Assembly (NCBI RefSeq): GCF_001613445.1
Contig: NZ_BDCJ01000020.1
Location: 1-64,000, forward strand
Reading direction: 5' to 3'
Source of the DNA: Nocardia grenadensis NBRC 108939
GTDB taxonomy: Bacteria; Actinomycetota; Actinomycetes; Mycobacteriales; Mycobacteriaceae
DNA length: 64,000 nucleotides
The notes under the pieces are model-generated. The model was not told the DNA's origin. It worked only from the letters and a program-made list of their open reading frames with translations, and searched no databases. Numbering within the stretch: position 1 is the stretch's first letter; every line of letters starts with the position of its first letter. This document shows, in pieces, positions 16,948-25,429 of the stretch. The translations under genes and the position numbers were made by a program.

Positions 16948-17928
16948 ATGTCACGAGTCGTCGTATTCGACCGGTTCGGCGGGCCGGATGTCATGCATAT
17001 CGTCGAGGAACCGGTCGTCGAGCCCGCAGCCGGTGAAGTACGGGTCAGGATCGAAGCGTTCGCCGTCAATCCACTCGATCTGATGATGCGTTCCGGCAGC
17101 ATGCCCGCGGCCGTCACCTTGCCGCACGCCCGACTGGGCGTCGAAGGAACCGGCATCGTCGACGCGGTGGGCCCCGAGGTCACCGGATTGGCGGCAGGCG
17201 ATCCGGTCGTCCTCACCGCCGTTCCGGACGCGAGCGTCCGGGGTAGCTACGCCGAATACACCACGGTCCCCGCGCGCCGTGTCCTCGCGCGGCCGGCCGG
17301 GCTCGGCGTCACGGAGGCGGCGGCGATCTGGGTCGCCTTCTCCACTGCCTATGGCGCGCTCGTGGAGAAGGCGCGGATGCGTCCCGGCGACCATGTTCTC
17401 ATCACGGCCGCGTCCGGCGGCGTCGGCCGGGCGGCGATGCAGATCGCGAACCAGATCGGCGCCGTGCCTCTCGCCGTCACCCGGCATGCCGCGAAGCGGG
17501 ACGCGTTGACGGCCGCCGGTGCCGCCGGGGTCATCGTCACCGACCAGGTGGATATCGCCGCCGCCGTCCGTCATCACACCGGCGGGATCGGTGCCGATAT
17601 CGTCCTCGATCTGGTGATGGGCCCCGGCCAGCAGGATCTCCTGGCGGCGGCCCGTCCGGGCGCGACGCTGGTGGCGGCAGGCTTTCTGGATCCGCGACCG
17701 ACGCTCTTCCCGGGCGGCACGCCGCTCACGATCCACGGCTACCGGAGTTTCGAGCACACCCTCGACGCCGTGGTGGTGCGGCGCATGGCGGCCTTCTTGA
17801 ACGCCGGTGTACGCCTCGGCGCACTGCGGCCCGCCGTCGATGCGGTGTTCGGCCTCGACGATATCGTCGAGGCGCATCGCCACCTGGAGAAGGGGCTGCA
17901 CGCCGGGAAGATCGTCGTCACGGTCTAA
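16948..17928 (+). CDS. Quinone/zinc-type MDR oxidoreductase
   Basis: A 326-residue medium-chain dehydrogenase/reductase of the quinone-oxidoreductase branch. The catalytic domain begins RVVVFDRFGGPDVMHIVEEP, and the NADPH Rossmann motif is ITAASGGVGRAAMQIANQIGA (about 150-171). Structural zinc cysteines are absent, so it is a zinc-free enzyme. It ends GLDDIVEAHRHLEKGLHAGKIVV, the standard family end. ATG at 16948 has GGAGG seven bases before. It is probably controlled by the divergent HxlR regulator and detoxifies quinones or enals. Confidence 0.92.
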   Translation: MSRVVVFDRFGGPDVMHIVEEPVVEPAAGEVRVRIEAFAVNPLDLMMRSGSMPAAVTLPHARLGVEGTGIVDAVGPEVTGLAAGDPVVLTAVPDASVRGSYAEYTTVPARRVLARPAGLGVTEAAAIWVAFSTAYGALVEKARMRPGDHVLITAASGGVGRAAMQIANQIGAVPLAVTRHAAKRDALTAAGAAGVIVTDQVDIAAAVRHHTGGIGADIVLDLVMGPGQQDLLAAARPGATLVAAGFLDPRPTLFPGGTPLTIHGYRSFEHTLDAVVVRRMAAFLNAGVRLGALRPAVDAVFGLDDIVEAHRHLEKGLHAGKIVVTV

Positions 17929-18113
17929 CCGGGCCCGTGCGTACATGTTCGCCTGCCGTACATGGATGGCCGGCGCTGGTCGCGGCCGTGCGCGGTGGTT
18001 TCGGTGGCCACCGCGCACCGGCGATTCGTCGAGCGGGGCGGCGTATCCGGCGGCGATGCGGTGGACCCACCGCGCTGAGTGATCTGTATCTCTCTACGCC
18101 TCGATGGATTGAT

Positions 18114-18129
18114 CTAAACATTTGTTTAG
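18114..18129. promoter_or_regulatory. Perfect 16-bp palindrome, operator-like
   Basis: CTAAACA-TT-TGTTTAG is a perfect inverted repeat 46 bases upstream of the DUF6069 gene. It is AT-rich in a GC-rich genome and has the form of TetR/AcrR half-sites. No TetR gene is adjacent, so the cognate regulator would act from elsewhere. Confidence 0.6.
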
Positions 18130-18175
18130 GTTTCACGATGGTCTCACGCGAACTGCGCAGCTTAAGGAGATCGTC

Positions 18176-18613
18176 ATGAGCATCGCGACCAATCCAGCGG
18201 CCACCACGCGGATCCCCGCACTGAATCGCCCCGTCGCCCTCTTCGGCGCGATCGGCGCCGCGCTCCTGGCCAACCTCGTCGTCTGGCTGATCGGGGCGGC
18301 CGCCGGTGGCACCTTCGAAATGACCGACGCGGGCCGGGTGCAGAGTGTTGCCCCCGGCGGAATCATCATGATGACGGTGGTCCCGATGCTGACCGGTCTC
18401 GGCGCGGCCGTCCTGCTGTCCTACAAGTGGATCGGTGTGCTGCGCATCGCCGCGGTGATCGGCTCGGTGCTCGCCGTCGCCACCATCGGCATGACGGTGA
18501 GCGCCGACTTCGACACCGCGTCCACGGTCGCACTGTCGATCACGCACCTGACCCTGGTCCCCGCCCTCGTTGTCGCCACCGAGGGCCTGCGCCGCAAGTT
18601 GATCGACAGGTGA
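18176..18613 (+). CDS. DUF6069 membrane protein
   Basis: A 145-residue protein with four hydrophobic segments (about 22-45, 62-84, 90-112, 118-136). The block LFGAIGAALLANLVVWLIG and the downstream TDAGRVQSVAPGGI match the actinobacterial DUF6069 pattern. AAGGAGA precedes the ATG. A perfect palindrome lies upstream and a strong hairpin downstream, so it is a monocistronic, separately regulated gene. Function unknown. Confidence 0.8.
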   Translation: MSIATNPAATTRIPALNRPVALFGAIGAALLANLVVWLIGAAAGGTFEMTDAGRVQSVAPGGIIMMTVVPMLTGLGAAVLLSYKWIGVLRIAAVIGSVLAVATIGMTVSADFDTASTVALSITHLTLVPALVVATEGLRRKLIDR

Positions 18614-18625
18614 GATACGCGGACG

Positions 18626-18660
18626 AGAGAGGCCTGCGTCCAATGGGCGCAGGCCTCTCT
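18626..18660 (+). terminator. Strong terminator hairpin
   Basis: AGAGAGGCCTGCG (18626-18638) pairs perfectly with CGCAGGCCTCTCT (18648-18660) around a 9-base loop, 13 bases after the DUF6069 stop. It has no true U-tract but the stem is 13 bp. Confidence 0.75.
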
Positions 18661-19125
18661 TCGCATGCGATCGTCGCAATTCGTAGCGTTCGGATCGGGC
18701 ACGTGGTCACGCGTTCTCGGTGTGAGCGGTGGCGGCCGAGGCCCCGCGCAGTGGTGCGATCTCGTGTTCGATGCGCTCGGTTCATCACGGCGCGCCGGTT
18801 CAGCGCGTCCCGGCAGGTAGGTGCGGCGGAAGCTGCGCGCCCGCTAACGAGCCCGAACGGGCCCTGTTCGTGTACGGCACGGAACCGGGATCCGGCTCGC
18901 CCGACGCACTGCAACTCCGCGCGGCCAGGATCCCCTCCACGCCGACCGGCCGATTCCGGGAGCTGTCGGGCAGCGATGTGGTCCGCCAACCGGTAGGCGG
19001 CGCCGCGAGGTCTGCGGCCGAGGAGGCCGGCGATTCCCGCCGGCCGAATCCGCCCGACTGGCTTTTTATTTTTTCTGACGTATGGTCGAAGTCGGTCGGA
19101 TGGAACTTCGGAAAAGGGAGCGACA
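18661..19125. other. Gap with a possible AIG2-like scar
   Basis: No intact gene. A plus-strand stretch at about 18850-18990 reads RALFVYGTEPGSGSPDAL and then further residues resembling the N-terminus of gamma-glutamylcyclotransferase/AIG2-like proteins (normally LFVYGTL.PG), but it has no start and runs into unrelated residues. The last 60 bases are AT-rich (a run of T around 19064-19075) and probably carry the promoter of the small basic protein gene. Confidence 0.3.
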
Positions 19126-19248
19126 GTGGCTGATAAATCGCGCGGGAAATCGTTGAAGAAACCTTCGTCGACCCTCGGGCAGCGCCGGGCAGCGAAGCGT
19201 GAGCAGCAGGAGCAGTCGAGGGTTGTCGTACGAAAGAAGAAGCGCTGA
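19126..19248 (+). CDS. Small basic Lys/Arg-rich protein
   Basis: A 40-residue protein starting VADKSRGKSLKKPSSTLGQ and ending VVVRKKKR. GTG at 19126 has GGGAG five bases upstream. It is strongly basic and predicted disordered, and resembles short conserved actinobacterial proteins of the K/R-rich type with an LxxKRAAKR-like centre. It might bind RNA or the ribosome; that is only an inference from charge. Codon use (AAG/AAA-rich) differs from the shadow frames around it. Confidence 0.6.
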   Translation: MADKSRGKSLKKPSSTLGQRRAAKREQQEQSRVVVRKKKR

Positions 19249-19419
19249 AGTAGTTCCCATCTCTTTTGGCTCGGGCGAGCAACCCGGTAAGGGATGAGAT
19301 CCGGACTGGTGACCCGGTGGGGTCGTCCTCGGTCCAATGGTGACGCGAGACGGTTGTTCTTGCCGTGATCGTCGCATTCGATTCTTTTCGGATAATTATT
19401 TTCACCGAACGGACGTGTA

Positions 19420-19441
19420 ACGGTTCACGGCGATGAACCGT
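19420..19441. promoter_or_regulatory. 8-bp inverted repeat before a T-run
   Basis: ACGGTTCA (19420-19427) and TGAACCGT (19434-19441) are perfect inverse repeats with a 6-base spacer, followed by GCGATTTTTATAT. This could terminate transcription from the upstream small gene, or act as an operator for the small gene at 19470. Confidence 0.5.
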
Positions 19442-19469
19442 GCGATTTTTATATCTCAGGGAGTAATTT

Positions 19470-19628
19470 ATGAACGCACCGGGAATCGCGGACCGAAGAA
19501 ACGACTGCGGATCGAAGTTCAGCACCGCGGAGATCAAGTCCCGCATCGAGGCGATGTTCGACGTCCGGGCAACTCGCGCACGCACAGACAGGTACGACAG
19601 CCGTGATCGCGACGAAAAGGAACCCTAG
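19470..19628 (+). CDS. Hypothetical 52-residue protein
   Basis: The open frame begins MNAPGIADRRNDCGSKFSTA and is hydrophilic, ending DEKEP. It has a clear ribosome-binding site (AGGGAG, 6 bases) and an AT-rich leader with an inverted repeat just upstream, which argues for real expression. No family recognised. Confidence 0.4.
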   Translation: MNAPGIADRRNDCGSKFSTAEIKSRIEAMFDVRATRARTDRYDSRDRDEKEP

Positions 19629-19992
19629 GAGCCGGGCGTATGCGCGGCCGCGGCGCAGCGTGTTGCGCCCGGCCCCGGACCGCAAGACCGGCCGCTCGCC
19701 GCTCGGCGTCGCCCCGGCCCCTCTGGTGGGTGCGATCTTCGCGGAGTTACACCGCGGTGGGATCCCGGCGAGTCCTACCGGCGCATCGCCTGTTTCGCGG
19801 TCGTGGCCGGGCGACCGGGCCTCGGCGCCCGCGCGACCGACCGTCGCCGGAATCCGGACCGGCTCGGCGGCGAGCGTCGTCGTCATTATCGATCGGTCGA
19901 TGGTGAATCGTCTGTTCGGTGCGTCCGACAGCGGTCGAGTGGGCTTCCGGCCGTTTCTTCGGGCGGCGAAGATGCGGTCCTGGGAGAACGAG
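19629..19992. other. Gap without a recognised gene
   Basis: Open frames on both strands cross this stretch but show no family features, signal or ribosome-binding site. Nothing further seen. Confidence 0.35.
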
Positions 19993-20256
19993 TTGTGCGA
20001 GAAGACGACCGTGACGGCGACCGCCCTCGCCGCCCGGCGCCTCCTCATCGTGTGTGATGCCGGGCAGGTCTCCCCGGCCGAGCGCACGCGCGCGATCCGG
20101 TGGGTCCGCGAGGTGGCGCACCGGATCGGCTATGAATGCGCGATCAACGGCCTGCCCGACCTCGGCACCTCATACCTCATCGTGGTCGCCGGTACCGAGG
20201 TCGGCGACGCGGCACGGTCGGTCGTCGATTGGTATCGGAGCGGGGAAGTGCGATGA
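19993..20256 (+). CDS. Hypothetical small protein
   Basis: An 87-residue open frame from TTG 19993 (GGGAG six bases upstream). The core reads AARRLLIVCDAGQVSPAERT and later GTSYLIVVAGTEV, an alternation of beta-strand and helix that looks coding. No family recognised; the start is uncertain, and a GTG at 20011 is an alternative. Confidence 0.35.
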   Translation: MCEKTTVTATALAARRLLIVCDAGQVSPAERTRAIRWVREVAHRIGYECAINGLPDLGTSYLIVVAGTEVGDAARSVVDWYRSGEVR

Positions 20257-20295
20257 CCTCGGACCGGCGGATCCGGGGCGCGATCCGACCGCCGG

Positions 20296-21570
20296 TCACG
20301 CGGCGCCGCTGTAAATGCCGGCGGCTTCCGCCGCGCTCAGCCAGTCGGGGAACTCGCCGAGCAGCCGGTTGTAGAGGTCGGCATCGGTCACCGTGTCGAT
20401 ATCGTCGACAGAGAAGAAGCCGGCATTGTCGACCCGGCGCCCGGTCATCGTGTCCAGGGTGTGTAGGAGTCCATAGTCGGCGTGGCCGAGTCCGATGAAC
20501 TGCCAGAAGGCGGGCAGCGCGGAAGCTTCCCGCATGAGCGCGGTGATCTTCGCCTTCTCCCGGAATCCGCCGTCGGTGAAGAACAGGACCAATGTCGGTT
20601 GCCGATGGCGATTCAACGAGGCGATGATCTCGCGCATCACGGGCAGTTCGTTGTTGGAGCCGCCGATCTCCGCATAGTCGATACCGCCGTGGCGGCCGCG
20701 CAGATGCAGGTATTCGGCCGACCACGCATCGGTGCGGTCCACCGTGATATCGGGCAGTCTGGCGTAATCGGCGGCATAGAGGTAGGGCTCGATGCGGCCG
20801 TCGTCGTCGAGTTGTATGGCGATCGGGATCATGCGTTCGACGACCCGCCGGACCGTGCCGGCGCTGTAGAGACGCCGCATGCTGCCCGTCTTGTCGAGGA
20901 CCAGGACCACCCGGGCGCGAACGCCGCAGGCTCCCTTGCCGACGAGTACTTTGGCGACCTCACGCTTACGCAGGTCGAGTTTCGCCCGCTTCTCCAGCGA
21001 TAACGACTCTTCCCCAGGGGCCGTACGAATCTCGGTGGCGGGCAGCGGTGCGGTCTGTGTGGGACCCGGGTGTTCGCCTCCCACATCGATTCCGTGATCG
21101 GTCGCCGATTCCGCGAGGCCGCCCGCATACCCCTGGCCGACGGCCCGGATCTTCCAGCCACCCGAACGGCGGTAGAACTCGACGGCCACGACAGCCTTCT
21201 CCCTGCCGAGATCCGCGATCCGGTACTCGTAGAGACAGGTTCCGGCGCTGTCGGTCACGGTGGCGGTCGGGGCGGGCAGCTCGCCGAACACGGTGTCGAG
21301 CGCGACCACCACCCGGATCTGCGCGATATCCGCCGGAACCGCCGGCAACGACACCCGCAGTTCGCTCGGCCGTCCGTCGGGGCCGGGCCGCAAATGAACC
21401 CCTGGGCCCTCGGGCTGGTTGTAGAACACGAAATCGGCATCCGAACGCACCACCCCCTGCTCGGTAACCAGTATCGCGGCCAGATCCGCCGCCGCGGCGA
21501 CCTCGACCGAGACCAGCAACTCGGTACGGGCGAGCGGTCCGTTCTGTCCTCTGGTCAGCTGCGTGATCAC
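20296..21570 (-). CDS. TerD-domain plus vWA protein
   Basis: A 424-residue two-domain protein. Residues 1-185 are a TerD domain (start VITQLTRGQNGPL, then VVVALDTVFGELP and EYRIADLGREKAVVAVEFYRR). After a linker, residues 235-424 form a vWA domain with MIDAS motif VLVLDKTGSM and the later FFTDGG. This architecture is TerF-like, from the tellurite-resistance/stress systems that bind calcium. The GTG start at 21570 matches the usual TerD N-terminus and has GGAGGG nine bases upstream; the open frame extends further without homology. No other ter genes are adjacent. Confidence 0.88.
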   Translation of the reverse strand: MITQLTRGQNGPLARTELLVSVEVAAAADLAAILVTEQGVVRSDADFVFYNQPEGPGVHLRPGPDGRPSELRVSLPAVPADIAQIRVVVALDTVFGELPAPTATVTDSAGTCLYEYRIADLGREKAVVAVEFYRRSGGWKIRAVGQGYAGGLAESATDHGIDVGGEHPGPTQTAPLPATEIRTAPGEESLSLEKRAKLDLRKREVAKVLVGKGACGVRARVVLVLDKTGSMRRLYSAGTVRRVVERMIPIAIQLDDDGRIEPYLYAADYARLPDITVDRTDAWSAEYLHLRGRHGGIDYAEIGGSNNELPVMREIIASLNRHRQPTLVLFFTDGGFREKAKITALMREASALPAFWQFIGLGHADYGLLHTLDTMTGRRVDNAGFFSVDDIDTVTDADLYNRLLGEFPDWLSAAEAAGIYSGAA

Positions 21571-21713
21571 CCTCTGTATCCCTCCGCCGAAGTTGTGGTG
21601 TCCGGGGACCATCGTCGCGACGACCCGATCTGTTGCCGGTCGCGGCCCACTCCGCAACCGTTGCCGTCCGCCGATCGGGCGCGCTGCCGCAGCCCGATCG
21701 GCGGCGTGATCCA

Positions 21714-21800
21714 CTACGGGTGCAGGACGATCTTTCCCACCTGCTCCCGGCGCGCGAGTTGCCACCGGTCGTCCTCGCGGAGCAGCGGCAGTCCCGCGGT
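21714..21800 (-). pseudogene. 3' scrap of an MDR oxidoreductase gene
   Basis: The minus strand reads DRWQLARREQVGKIVLHP then stop at 21714, like the C-terminal end of zinc/quinone oxidoreductases (A.LA.R...GKIVL). Nothing upstream supports a complete gene, so it is a remnant. Confidence 0.45.
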
Positions 21801-21814
21801 CACGCGATTGCTCA

Positions 21815-22215
21815 GCCGGTCGGGCTTGCCCAGCTGGCCGAGCAGTTCCGGAACCCGGGTGCGCGGGCGGGCATCCTGGCCACATTCCTGGTCGTGACCG
21901 GGCATTTCGTGGCCTATACCTTCATCGGGCCGGTGCTGCGGCAGCTGTCCGGAATCGCGCGGAGTTCATCGGCCCGCTGTTGCTGGGATTCGGCGTGGCG
22001 GGCATCACCGGAAGCTTCTTCGTGGGCGCTTTCACCGGACGCGCCGCGCGTCGCACCGTGCTCGGCATCGCCGCGGGACTGCCCGTGCTGATTTCGCTCT
22101 ACCCATTACTCGGTCATGGCCCGATCGGCGGGGTGTTGTTGCTGATCGCATGAGGCCTGGTCTCCGGCGGAGTGCCGGTGAGCCTGCAATGCGGCGACAC
22201 ATGTCGCCGATACAG
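21815..22215 (+). pseudogene. Decayed MFS transporter fragment
   Basis: One frame gives ARAGILATFLVVTGHFVAYT then FIGPVLRQLSGI; after a one-base deletion near 21960 the next frame gives FIGPLLLGFGVAGITGSFFV and on to GHGPIGGVLLLIA, a TGA stop at 22151-22153 where Trp is expected, then GLVSGGVPVSLQ. These are helices 7-11 of an MFS efflux protein like the intact one at 29784-31046. The 5' half is missing. With the MDR scrap to its left it marks old recombination. Confidence 0.7.
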
Positions 22216-22707
22216 CATCCTGGTCGTTCGGGCCGAGGTCAGGATTCACCGATGAAGAGTGTCGACCACGTCGACCACACCCCGCGTCACCAACGTCACG
22301 ACCCGCAACAACCGGCCATTCGATAGTTTGCGCGTTTCCGTGCGCGGCATGCGCGGATCAGGTCGAACGAGCACAGGTGCGCTCATAACGTCGGAACAGT
22401 CTACCGGGATCGACCACGAAAGGACCACACCATGCCAGTGAGCATCCCACCGAGGTCGGCAACAACTTGTAGATGAAACCGAATGCGGCCCGCGGCGCAC
22501 AATGGGGTGCGGCCGAATCGAGCAATGGCGCTCGGCTGGGACCGCGATCGCACGCACAGACCGATAGTTGCCCACTTACCACCTACGTCGAATCGACGAA
22601 ACCACCGCACGCCGAGTCGATGGCAAACAGGTGCGCACCTGCTGCCCAACCCTCACCGACCCGAGACCGCCTCTCATCGGCGGCCGACCCGAAACCGGAT
22701 ACTTCCG
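22216..22707. other. Gap after the MFS remnant
   Basis: About 490 bases with no convincing gene. A short direct repeat (GTCGACCAC twice at about 22260-22277) is the only structure noticed. Open frames running through to the next gene lack family features before 22708. Confidence 0.35.
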
Positions 22708-23025
22708 ATGACTGCTCTCTTACCTCTTGCCTACGGATACTTGCGCGACGATTTACTCCATACCCGAGAATCAAGCGAAACTATGCTGCGGGACGCCGCC
22801 CGGTCCCTCGGATACGAGCTGGCCACCGTTTTCCACGAGCCGGCACCACAGAGCGCGACACTGCCCCCGGTGTTCATCGATCTCGTCAAGGAATGCCGGC
22901 GAGCCGAAGCGCGTATGGTGCTGACGCTGTGCGGACACCTATCAGGTATGGCGGTGTGCCGAATGGTCCTTCTATCGGTCCTCGACGTCCGAGGCAATGT
23001 CGAAGTACAAGAACTCGAGCCCTGA
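22708..23025 (+). CDS. Resolvase-fold-like small protein
   Basis: A 105-residue protein beginning MTALLPLAYGYLRDD. The first strand (AYGYLR), the helix ETMLRDAARSLGYELATVFHE, and the following EARMVLTLCGHLSGMAVC track the N-terminal resolvase/invertase fold seen in small actinobacterial proteins. The catalytic Ser of serine recombinases is not present at the usual place (YxRVS), so it is unlikely to recombine DNA and is more likely a regulatory relative. No clear ribosome-binding site is visible. Confidence 0.55.
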   Translation: MTALLPLAYGYLRDDLLHTRESSETMLRDAARSLGYELATVFHEPAPQSATLPPVFIDLVKECRRAEARMVLTLCGHLSGMAVCRMVLLSVLDVRGNVEVQELEP

Positions 23026-23273
23026 AGCCATCCGCCGGATGGGGGTGACCTCATCCGGGTGGGTGGGCTCGAGGTCCCAACCGTCACCAGCTACGCCGAG
23101 GACGTTCTTTCCGCGACGCGAGAAATACCGGAAAGCCGGCTGCGGCCGTTTCGAAGTGCCCTCCTCGGTGCATGGCCGTATGACATGTCCTCGAGGCCTG
23201 GACGCTGTCCTGAAGTGATGCTACTGCGGCGCTGGGAATGGTCACCACGCTTGCGCACAGCCTGTGGGGCGTC

Positions 23274-24209
23274 TTATTGAATGCGAGCTTCCTGCGGAGT
23301 GAGCCCATATCGGGCTTTGAAAGCGGCGCCGAAGGCGCTGAGGGACCGGAAACCGCTGGCATAGGCGATCTCGGCCACGGTGCGGTCTACGGAAGCTCCG
23401 CGCAGAAGCTGGCGCGCACGGTCGAGCCGCTCGATACGGATCAGCTCGCTCGGCGTCGTACCCGTGCCTTGTAGTGCCAGTTGGACCTGTCGCAGTGACC
23501 AGCCCAAGTTGTGCGCGATCACGTTCGGGGTGAGTTCGGGCTCCGCGGCGTGCCGGCGGACGTAGTCACGGACTGCGGTGTCCACTGTCCCCAAGGTGGT
23601 GAGCGAGCCCTCCGGGGGACGCAGACACAGCTTGACCAAATCGACGATTACGTCACATGCCGTCGCGAAGCCGAGCCCATCCATTGCCGCGCGCTGCTGG
23701 CCGAGTTCGCTGATCATGCCCGCGACCACCGATCCCAGGCCAGTTCTCAGGTCGATGACCGCAGGGCCGTCGCCGATGTCGAAGGGCAATCCGCCCGTGG
23801 GAATGTTCATAACCCAAGCTTGGGTGTTCTGCGGTTGACCGAAATCTGCCGGGCGTGTTTTCGTGAACAGTGCGGCCTGTCCCGGAAAGACCTGCACGGC
23901 GTTATCCTCCTGTCGGAGGTTGAGTACACCTGTAGTGGGAATGGACAGCCGCAGGCTCGCATCGTCGTCGCGCCGGATATCTTTTGGTGTTCGCGAGTAG
24001 ATGATGCCGTCGGAACAGACGTCGATCAGCAGGTAGCCCGCGTAGCCCTGCATGGCCATGCTGCCACGGAATGTCGATGCGTCGGCGAAACGAAAGCGCA
24101 CAGTGCCCTGGTTACGACAGACTCGTTCGGCCCAGAAGTCGGCCGACTCGTCCGCCGCGACCGCGGCGGTGTCGGCTCGTCCAACGAGGTAGGGCTCAGA
24201 CAGTGTCAT
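23274..24209 (-). CDS. AraC-family regulator, cupin-type sensor
   Basis: A 311-residue regulator. The N-terminal half (about 1-190) is an AraC_binding_2-type domain; the C-terminal AraC HTH pair spans about 210-311, with LGWSLRQVQLALQGTGTTPSELI and VAEIAYASGFRSLSAFGAAFKARYG, then TPQE. The ATG at 24209 has GGAGGG five bases upstream. The upstream intergenic region is AT-rich and holds a long palindrome and a tandem repeat. No obvious target operon is adjacent on the same strand. Confidence 0.9.
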   Translation of the reverse strand: MTLSEPYLVGRADTAAVAADESADFWAERVCRNQGTVRFRFADASTFRGSMAMQGYAGYLLIDVCSDGIIYSRTPKDIRRDDDASLRLSIPTTGVLNLRQEDNAVQVFPGQAALFTKTRPADFGQPQNTQAWVMNIPTGGLPFDIGDGPAVIDLRTGLGSVVAGMISELGQQRAAMDGLGFATACDVIVDLVKLCLRPPEGSLTTLGTVDTAVRDYVRRHAAEPELTPNVIAHNLGWSLRQVQLALQGTGTTPSELIRIERLDRARQLLRGASVDRTVAEIAYASGFRSLSAFGAAFKARYGLTPQEARIQ

Positions 24210-24390
24210 GCGGACCCTCCAGCCGCCATACCAGTTCCCGTGCATATCTGCGCGAACCACGTCCGACGTGCTTCAGCGCAGTCATAAAATCAAAAGCCAC
24301 ACTATTTGCAACGATAACAACAAAGAAGAACTCTGCCCGCACCGTGCGGAAATTTGTTCCGAAACGACAGCACGAGTTCGGCAGAGCAGA

Positions 24391-24416
24391 ACAGCCGACG
24401 TCCGGACGTCGGCTGT
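24391..24416. repeat. Perfect 26-bp palindrome
   Basis: ACAGCCGACGTCC (24391-24403) is followed directly by its exact reverse complement (24404-24416) with no spacer. It lies 182 bases upstream of araC and 255 upstream of the MerR gene, suiting a dimeric regulator site or a transcript-ending cruciform. Confidence 0.85.
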
Positions 24417-24441
24417 CGCGCCATGATCACGGACGCTCGAA

Positions 24442-24495
24442 CCAGAGGACACTGGCTGGAGGCAGCCGCCAGAGGACACTGGCTGGAGGCAGCCG
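24442..24495. repeat. Perfect 27-bp tandem duplication
   Basis: The 27-base unit starting CCAGAGGACACTGGCTGGAG occurs twice head to tail without mismatch (24442-24468, 24469-24495). It lies between the palindrome and the MerR gene. The absence of divergence suggests a recent slippage event or selection on duplicate sites. Confidence 0.85.
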
Positions 24496-24670
24496 AACGA
24501 CGTGCCGCCGGGGCCTCCGTGCCCAAACCGGCACCGGGCATGCTGGACCCCATGGCACCGAGCCGAGCGTTTCCGCCCCATGGCCCTTGTTCAGCATGGG
24601 ATACGGCGCGCAGGCGGCTCATCGGCCGGATGTTGCAGGTGACGTGACGTCATATGTCAGGCTCGCCGGC

Positions 24671-25429
24671 ATGCCTGGTCGGGATGCAGCGGAATGGATC
24701 ACCGTGGGTGAAGCCGCGCGGCGGTGCGAGACCACGGTGCGCACGCTGCAGTACTACGACCGGATCGGGCTGCTGGTCGCGGAGCGGGACGAGAGCGGAC
24801 GGCGGCGCTACGGCCCCGAGCAGCTGGATCGGCTTCGCCGGATCCAGTTGCTGACCAGTGCGGGGTTGCGGCTCGACGAGGCCGACGCGGCGCTCGACCG
24901 GCAGGCCGGCCGGCCGCTGGTCGAGACCTACAGCGAACAGGTCCGGCTGCTCGAGATCGCGGAGCTGCGGTTGCGGTGTCAGCGGATCGTGCTGGCCGCG
25001 GTGACGGGAATCCTACGGGAACATCCGGATGCGCGGGTGCCGGCCGGAGTCGTGGCCGCCACCATGAGCCTCGACCGCACCCTGCTGCGCCACCCCGGTG
25101 TGGAAAACCCGGACGCGCGTGCACCGGTCGGCCTCGATATCGATGTGGAGCGGGTGATCACCACCTACTTCAGATGGAAGGCGCACGCGGTCCAGGCGTT
25201 GCTGCTGGTGGAAAACGAGGTGCCGGCCGATTCGCGCTCGGGTCGTCGCCTGGGCCGGGAATGGCAGGCGACCACGGAGTACGCGCTCCGGGATCAGCCC
25301 GCCGGGACCGGCGAACTGTACCGCGCGGTGGAACGCTCCGAGCACAACTGGCCACCGGAAGACCGTGTCCTGCATCAGAGAACGAAGGATTTTCTCGACC
25401 GATGTCTACTCGCCGCACAGCAGAAATGA
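24671..25429 (+). CDS. MerR-family transcriptional regulator
   Basis: A 252-residue regulator. The winged HTH is at residues 8-75 (ITVGEAARRCETTVRTLQYYDRIGLL, then RRRYGPEQLDRLRRIQLL), followed by a long helical ligand-type domain rather than a short metal-binding loop, so it probably senses an organic ligand. It overlaps the downstream hydrolase by 4 bases (ATGA) and is likely co-transcribed with it. Start ATG at 24671 is the first that gives a family N-terminus. Confidence 0.88.
   Translation: MPGRDAAEWITVGEAARRCETTVRTLQYYDRIGLLVAERDESGRRRYGPEQLDRLRRIQLLTSAGLRLDEADAALDRQAGRPLVETYSEQVRLLEIAELRLRCQRIVLAAVTGILREHPDARVPAGVVAATMSLDRTLLRHPGVENPDARAPVGLDIDVERVITTYFRWKAHAVQALLLVENEVPADSRSGRRLGREWQATTEYALRDQPAGTGELYRAVERSEHNWPPEDRVLHQRTKDFLDRCLLAAQQK

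Larger units (their letters stand above)
24210..24670. other. AT-rich divergent region with repeats
   Basis: About 460 bases between the AraC and MerR genes. The AraC-proximal part (24280-24340) is clearly AT-rich; then come a perfect 26-bp palindrome, a perfect 27-bp tandem duplication, and the MerR promoter region with the 8-bp palindrome TGACGTCA at about 24645. No gene seen. Confidence 0.5.

Noticed and set aside
22259..22280. GTCGACCAC direct repeat
   Set aside because: Two 9-base copies in GC-rich DNA can arise by chance and no gene or promoter is linked to them.
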